Assembly: GCA_903904765.1 (NCBI GenBank)
Contig: CAIVEA010000449.1
Location: 1 to 9,133, forward strand
Length of the DNA stretch: 9,133 nt
Source of the DNA: an uncultured Chloroflexota bacterium
GTDB lineage: Bacteria > Chloroflexota > Anaerolineae > Aggregatilineales > Phototrophicaceae
Reading direction: 5' to 3'
Shown here: one piece after another, positions 5,609-9,133 of the stretch
Position numbering within the stretch: position 1 is the first letter of the stretch
Layout: each line of letters starts with the position of its first letter
The notes under the pieces: generated by a model
Seen by the model: the letters and a program-made list of their open reading frames with translations, nothing else
Databases searched by the model: none
What the model was told of the DNA's origin: nothing
Translations under genes and position numbers: made by a program

Positions 5609-6727
5609 ATGCTCGACATCAATCCGACGGGTAAAAAGATGATTCTGTCCATTGATGGCGGCGGCCTGCGCGGGATGCTCACCATCGCTACGCTGGCCGA
5701 ACTGGAACGTTTGACGGGCAAAACTTGCCCTGAGCTGTTTGATATGGTGGCTGGAACCAGCACGGGCGCAATCATCGCGGCGGGCATCGGGTTGGGGCTT
5801 TCGGCACAACAGATGCTCGAAGATATCTACCGCCATCGGCTACCGGATGCCTTTCGCAACCAACCGCAGGGCATCGGCTTGATCTGGCGCTATCTGATCG
5901 GCGGATTGCGTAACCTGTACGATCTCACCCCTTTCATTCAGGCGCTCGCACCGTTTGCGGCGGGCAAGCGCATCAGCGACTTCAGCAAACCGATTGTGTT
6001 CATGACCACCCGTGATGTGCGGACGGCCAACACCTATTTTATCGTGAGCAAAGGCCCCGGTGCGCCGATGTTCAAAGATTATCCGGTGGCGGGTGCGGTG
6101 GGCGCGAGTGGGGCGGCGCCGATTTTCTTTGCGCCGGTGTTGGGCAACCTGATTGATGGCGGTGTGGGCATGAACGGCAACCCGTGTCTGGCGGCCACTA
6201 TCGAGGCGATGGAATACATCAAAGATGAGGGCGGTTTCCGCGATGGCGAGGTCATTCATTTCTCGATGGGGACGGGCTATCTGCCGCGTGGGACTGCCGA
6301 AGGCGCAGCCGGACGCTTCTGGTTGTACGAATGGTTGATGTACGTCATCAGCGACCTGTTGAGCGATACGCTGCTTAATCAGGTGCAGACCACGCGCACT
6401 CTGTACCGGGGGCGCGTGGATTTCCGCCGCTACAACCCGTATCTGGAACTTCAGAGCGTGCGCTATGCGCTGGGCGTGGATGCCCGCGATCAGGCGCAAC
6501 TCAACCAGATCAGCAACGGCCTGTCGGCGCTGGAGCCGGAAATCATCGAACTGATGGAGTCCGTAGGCCGTTCGTATGCCAACCATATTACGTGGACAGA
6601 GCCGAACTATATGCCGTGGTGGACGAGTGGTTCGGAAACCGGACAGGGGCGCGAAGGCGGACATCCGCTGCCGGGGACGCAGCCGGTAAGCTGGGCGGGA
6701 TCGGCGTTTGACCTGAATGTGCCGTGA
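5609..6727 (+). CDS. Patatin-like phospholipase
   Basis: This 372-residue serine lipid acyl hydrolase has the complete patatin signature: the oxyanion-hole motif DGGGLRG (16-22), nucleophile Ser51 in GTSTG (49-53), and the dyad partner Asp183 in DGG (183-185), preceded by GASGAAPIFFAP (165-176). Family members cleave acyl chains from phospholipids or other lipids. No signal peptide or membrane helix is seen, so it is probably cytoplasmic or membrane-peripheral. The ATG at 5609 is preferred because AGGGAG (5597-5602) sits 6 bases before it and the patatin strand follows at once. The in-frame ATG at 5555 would add 18 residues of unconvincing sequence without a good ribosome-binding site. About 90-100 residues lie after the core and may form a lid or family-specific extension. 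No nucleotide cyclase or other defence gene lies beside it, so a role in lipid turnover is the simpler reading. Confidence 0.93.
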   Translation: MLDINPTGKKMILSIDGGGLRGMLTIATLAELERLTGKTCPELFDMVAGTSTGAIIAAGIGLGLSAQQMLEDIYRHRLPDAFRNQPQGIGLIWRYLIGGLRNLYDLTPFIQALAPFAAGKRISDFSKPIVFMTTRDVRTANTYFIVSKGPGAPMFKDYPVAGAVGASGAAPIFFAPVLGNLIDGGVGMNGNPCLAATIEAMEYIKDEGGFRDGEVIHFSMGTGYLPRGTAEGAAGRFWLYEWLMYVISDLLSDTLLNQVQTTRTLYRGRVDFRRYNPYLELQSVRYALGVDARDQAQLNQISNGLSALEPEIIELMESVGRSYANHITWTEPNYMPWWTSGSETGQGREGGHPLPGTQPVSWAGSAFDLNVP

Positions 6728-6812
6728 ATCACAAGATCGGTGGAACATGAAGGCAGACGGGTTGGAGTAAAATAGAGTATATCCGTATCCCATCATCGTT
6801 ACACACGCGCCG

Positions 6813-9133
6813 ATGTACGCCGAAATCGCCGTCAACAGTCCGGTACACCAGAGTTTCCACTACCACTTGCCCGCTGAACTGATCGGGCGGGTGGAGGTTG
6901 GTCATCTGGTGCAGGTGGGCTTCGGCACCAGTTTGCAGCACGGTATTGTGCTGGCCTTGAGCGCAACCAGCCCGATCACGCAGACTAAGCCGCTGGAGGC
7001 CATCCTCGACCCGCGTCCGGTGGTGACGGCGGCGCAAATTCAGCTTGCCCGCTGGATGGCGGAGCGCTACCTCGCCCCGATTGGCTCGTGTTTGTGGCTG
7101 ATGCTCCCCGGCGGCCTGACCAATGGCCGCGATATACGTGCTACCCTGCTCGACCCGCACGCCGCCAGTGCCGATCCGATTGAGGAGCGCATCCTCGCGC
7201 TGCTGCGGAAGCGCGGCGGTTCGACCACCGGACGCAGCCTCGAAGTCGCCAAGCCGCTGCAAGGGCATCACTGGCGGCCTGCGCTGGATGCGCTGGCGAA
7301 GGCGGGCGCAGTACAGGTGGAGCGCATTCTGGCTGCGCCGCGTGTGCGCCCGCGCATTGTGCAGACGGCGGCGCTGGCGATTCATCCCGACCAGATCGCG
7401 GGGATTGCGAGGCATCTGGGGCGCGACTCGCGTCCGGCGGATGTGCTGGCAGTGATTGACGCGCTGCCCGCTGAACGGCCTCCCGTCAAAGCCGTGCTGG
7501 AAGCGGCAGGCGCGACCCCCGCCGCCCTGAAAACCCTGACGGATAAAGGCTGGGTGGTCATCCATTCACATGGGGGCGAACGCCGCCTGTCGCTGACTCT
7601 GCCGCGCTACGAAGTGGAAGAAAAGCTGATCGAACTGCGGCAGGCAGACCGCCCGCTGCGGATTTTGCGGATGCTGGCGCGGGAAGGTGCGCCGGTGGAT
7701 GTGAGCTGGGTGTACGCCCAGACCGGCGCAACGCTGAACGATCTGAAGCGCCTCGAAGAAGAAGGCTTGGTGCTGTTGGGCGAAAAAGAACAGTGGCGCG
7801 ACTCATTGGCGGGGCGCATTTTCGTCCCCGCCGAAGCGCCGCCTCTCACGCCCGATCAGGCCACCGCATGGGAGACCATACAGGCGCAGATTCAACGTTG
7901 GGGCTGGGGGCAAGCGCGGGGTGAAAGCGGCGCGGGAATTTTCCTGTTGCATGGCGTGACGGGCAGCGGCAAGACCGAACTCTATCTTCGGGCGATTGAG
8001 CTGACGCTGGCGCAGGGGCGCGGGGCGTTGTTCCTCGTGCCGGAGATCGCGCTCACGGCGCAAACGCTGCGGCGCGTGGCTGCCCGCTTCCCGAATCAGG
8101 TGGCGGTCATTCACAGCGGATTGAGTGAAGGTGAACGCTACGACACATGGCGGCGGGCGCGGGATGGCCTGATCCCCATCGTGGTCGGGGCGCGTTCGGC
8201 GCTGTTCACGCCGCTACCGGATGTCGGGCTGGTCATCCTCGATGAAGAACACGACGACAGCTATAAGCAGTCGCAATCCACCAGTGGCCCACCTTATTAC
8301 CACGCCCGCGATGTGGCTGAACAGATGATGCGCGCCAACCGGGGCGTGCTACTGCTGGGCAGCGCCACGCCGGATGTGGAAACCTACTACCGTTCCGAAC
8401 ACGGGGCGATCACCCGGCTGACGCTGCCCACGCGCATCATGGGGCATCGCCGCCGCATCCTTCAGCAGGCGCAAGAAGCCGGGGTCGCACCGCGCTACTA
8501 TCCCGCCCGTGCCGAAGACGCACTGGCGATTGACATGCCACCCGTAACGGTGGTGGATATGCGCGGAGAACTGCAAGCGGGCAACAAGAGCATTTTCAGC
8601 CGCCCCTTGCAGCAGGCGCTGGAGCAAACCCTGTACAACGGCGAACAGGCCATCCTGTTCCTGAACCGGCGCGGTGCTTCGACCTATGTATTCTGCCGCG
8701 ATTGCGGTCATGTGGCGAACTGCCCGCGCTGCGATACGCCTCTCATCTACCACCGCGAGGGTGGCAGTCTGCGCTGTCACCGCTGCGCCTATATGTGCGC
8801 CCCGCCCAAAGTGTGTCCCACCTGTGGTTCGGATCGTATTCGCTACTTCGGCGCTGGGACTCAGCAGATCGAGGATGCGATGAAAACCGCCTTCCCGGAT
8901 GCCCGTTTGCTGCGCTGGGATGCCGACACCGCAGGCGACCCGCTGACGCACGAGTTGTTCCTATCACGCTTCGCCAACCACGAGGCCGATGTGTTGATTG
9001 GCACGCAGATGGTGGCAAAAGGGCTTGATCTGCCGCTGGTGACGCTAGTGGGCGTGGTCAGCGCCGATACCGGGCTGAATATGCCGGATTTCCGCGCTGG
9101 CGAACGCAGCTTTCAACTGCTCACGCAGGTCGC
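6813..9133 (+). CDS. priA: Primosomal replication protein N' (PriA helicase), 3' end outside window
   Basis: PriA is a 3'-to-5' DNA helicase that recognises stalled forks and reloads the replicative helicase. About 773 residues are present. The N-terminal 3'-end-binding domain (about 1-105, from MYAEIAVNSPVHQSFHYHLP) is followed by winged-helix-like sequence. Helicase motifs are GVTGSGKTE (381-389, Lys387), DEEH (477-480), GSATPD (516-521) and GTQMVAKG (730-737). All eight zinc-binding cysteines are present (628, 631, 637, 640, 655, 658, 668, 671). The frame is open to the window edge, so only motif VI and the C-terminal domain are missing. Walker A lies about 150 residues later than in E. 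coli PriA, owing to extra winged-helix-like segments near 207-250 and 280-323. A stretch at about 545-575 also looks inserted. The ATG at 6813 is the only candidate after an in-frame stop at 6768-6770; no clear ribosome-binding site precedes it. Confidence 0.96.
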   Translation, partial: MYAEIAVNSPVHQSFHYHLPAELIGRVEVGHLVQVGFGTSLQHGIVLALSATSPITQTKPLEAILDPRPVVTAAQIQLARWMAERYLAPIGSCLWLMLPGGLTNGRDIRATLLDPHAASADPIEERILALLRKRGGSTTGRSLEVAKPLQGHHWRPALDALAKAGAVQVERILAAPRVRPRIVQTAALAIHPDQIAGIARHLGRDSRPADVLAVIDALPAERPPVKAVLEAAGATPAALKTLTDKGWVVIHSHGGERRLSLTLPRYEVEEKLIELRQADRPLRILRMLAREGAPVDVSWVYAQTGATLNDLKRLEEEGLVLLGEKEQWRDSLAGRIFVPAEAPPLTPDQATAWETIQAQIQRWGWGQARGESGAGIFLLHGVTGSGKTELYLRAIELTLAQGRGALFLVPEIALTAQTLRRVAARFPNQVAVIHSGLSEGERYDTWRRARDGLIPIVVGARSALFTPLPDVGLVILDEEHDDSYKQSQSTSGPPYYHARDVAEQMMRANRGVLLLGSATPDVETYYRSEHGAITRLTLPTRIMGHRRRILQQAQEAGVAPRYYPARAEDALAIDMPPVTVVDMRGELQAGNKSIFSRPLQQALEQTLYNGEQAILFLNRRGASTYVFCRDCGHVANCPRCDTPLIYHREGGSLRCHRCAYMCAPPKVCPTCGSDRIRYFGAGTQQIEDAMKTAFPDARLLRWDADTAGDPLTHELFLSRFANHEADVLIGTQMVAKGLDLPLVTLVGVVSADTGLNMPDFRAGERSFQLLTQV

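Noticed and set aside
5609..6727. CBASS-type antiviral system using the patatin as a CapV effector
   Set aside because: CapV effectors are encoded beside a CD-NTase cyclase. The neighbours here are a divergent glycosyltransferase and priA, with no cyclase, E1/E2-like or JAB-like gene in the window.
6762..6790. Promoter for priA
   Set aside because: TAAAAT (6768-6773) resembles a -10 box but no acceptable -35 lies upstream. Read-through from the patatin gene is equally possible.
5840..6835. Long minus-strand open frame of 331 codons
   Set aside because: It lies antisense to the patatin gene, which has all its catalytic motifs. The minus-strand translation is rich in Arg and His and shows no domain.
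6729..7565. Minus-strand open frame of 278 codons
   Set aside because: It is antisense to the well-supported priA reading frame; its translation is low-complexity (Arg, Gln, His) and lacks motifs.
9000..9133. Truncation or frameshift of priA
   Set aside because: The frame is intact to the last base and stops only because the window ends, just before where motif VI should lie.

Overview
The window most likely comes from a member of the Chloroflexota, probably Anaerolineae-like. This is inference from the GC-rich coding sequence, the style of the intergenic repeats (nested hairpins of the form CCCTCATCCC / GGAGAGGGG), a PriA with a long N-terminal region, and an F420-type reductase. No rRNA, tRNA, CRISPR array, transposase or phage gene is visible. 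Eight protein genes are supported; the last one runs off the right edge.

Layout. Positions 1-392 contain no gene: about 285 bases of nested inverted and direct repeats, then the leader of gene 1. Gene 1 (393-992, +) is a deazaflavin (F420)-dependent reductase-like protein with a hydrophobic C-terminal tail. Gene 2 (1158-1919, +) is an exported alpha-carbonic anhydrase with a complete active site, driven by a near-consensus promoter. Gene 3 (1933-2550, -) is a TetR-family regulator that converges on gene 2 and diverges from gene 4. Genes 4 and 5 (2692-3489 and 3495-4082, +) form a tight two-gene operon encoding two membrane-anchored proteins: one cysteine-rich and unrecognised, one resembling the DUF1330/dimeric alpha-beta barrel group. 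Gene 6 (4115-5326, -) is a CgeB-like glycosyltransferase. Positions 5327-5608 hold a second block of small repeats. Gene 7 (5609-6727, +) is a patatin-like phospholipase. Gene 8 (6813 to the edge, +) is priA, the primosomal helicase.

How the genes relate. The clearest functional unit is the TetR gene with the divergent two-gene operon. The intergenic region has a good sigma70-type promoter (TTGACA, 16-base spacer, TATGAT). Three copies of the half-site GATACAC surround it: one overlaps the -10 box, and two form a 15-base palindrome just after the expected transcription start. This is what an operator for the adjacent repressor would look like, and it makes the operon the best candidate here for an undescribed ligand-induced envelope module. 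The other genes look like independent units of ordinary bacterial function. PriA is notable for what appear to be additional winged-helix-like segments before its helicase core.
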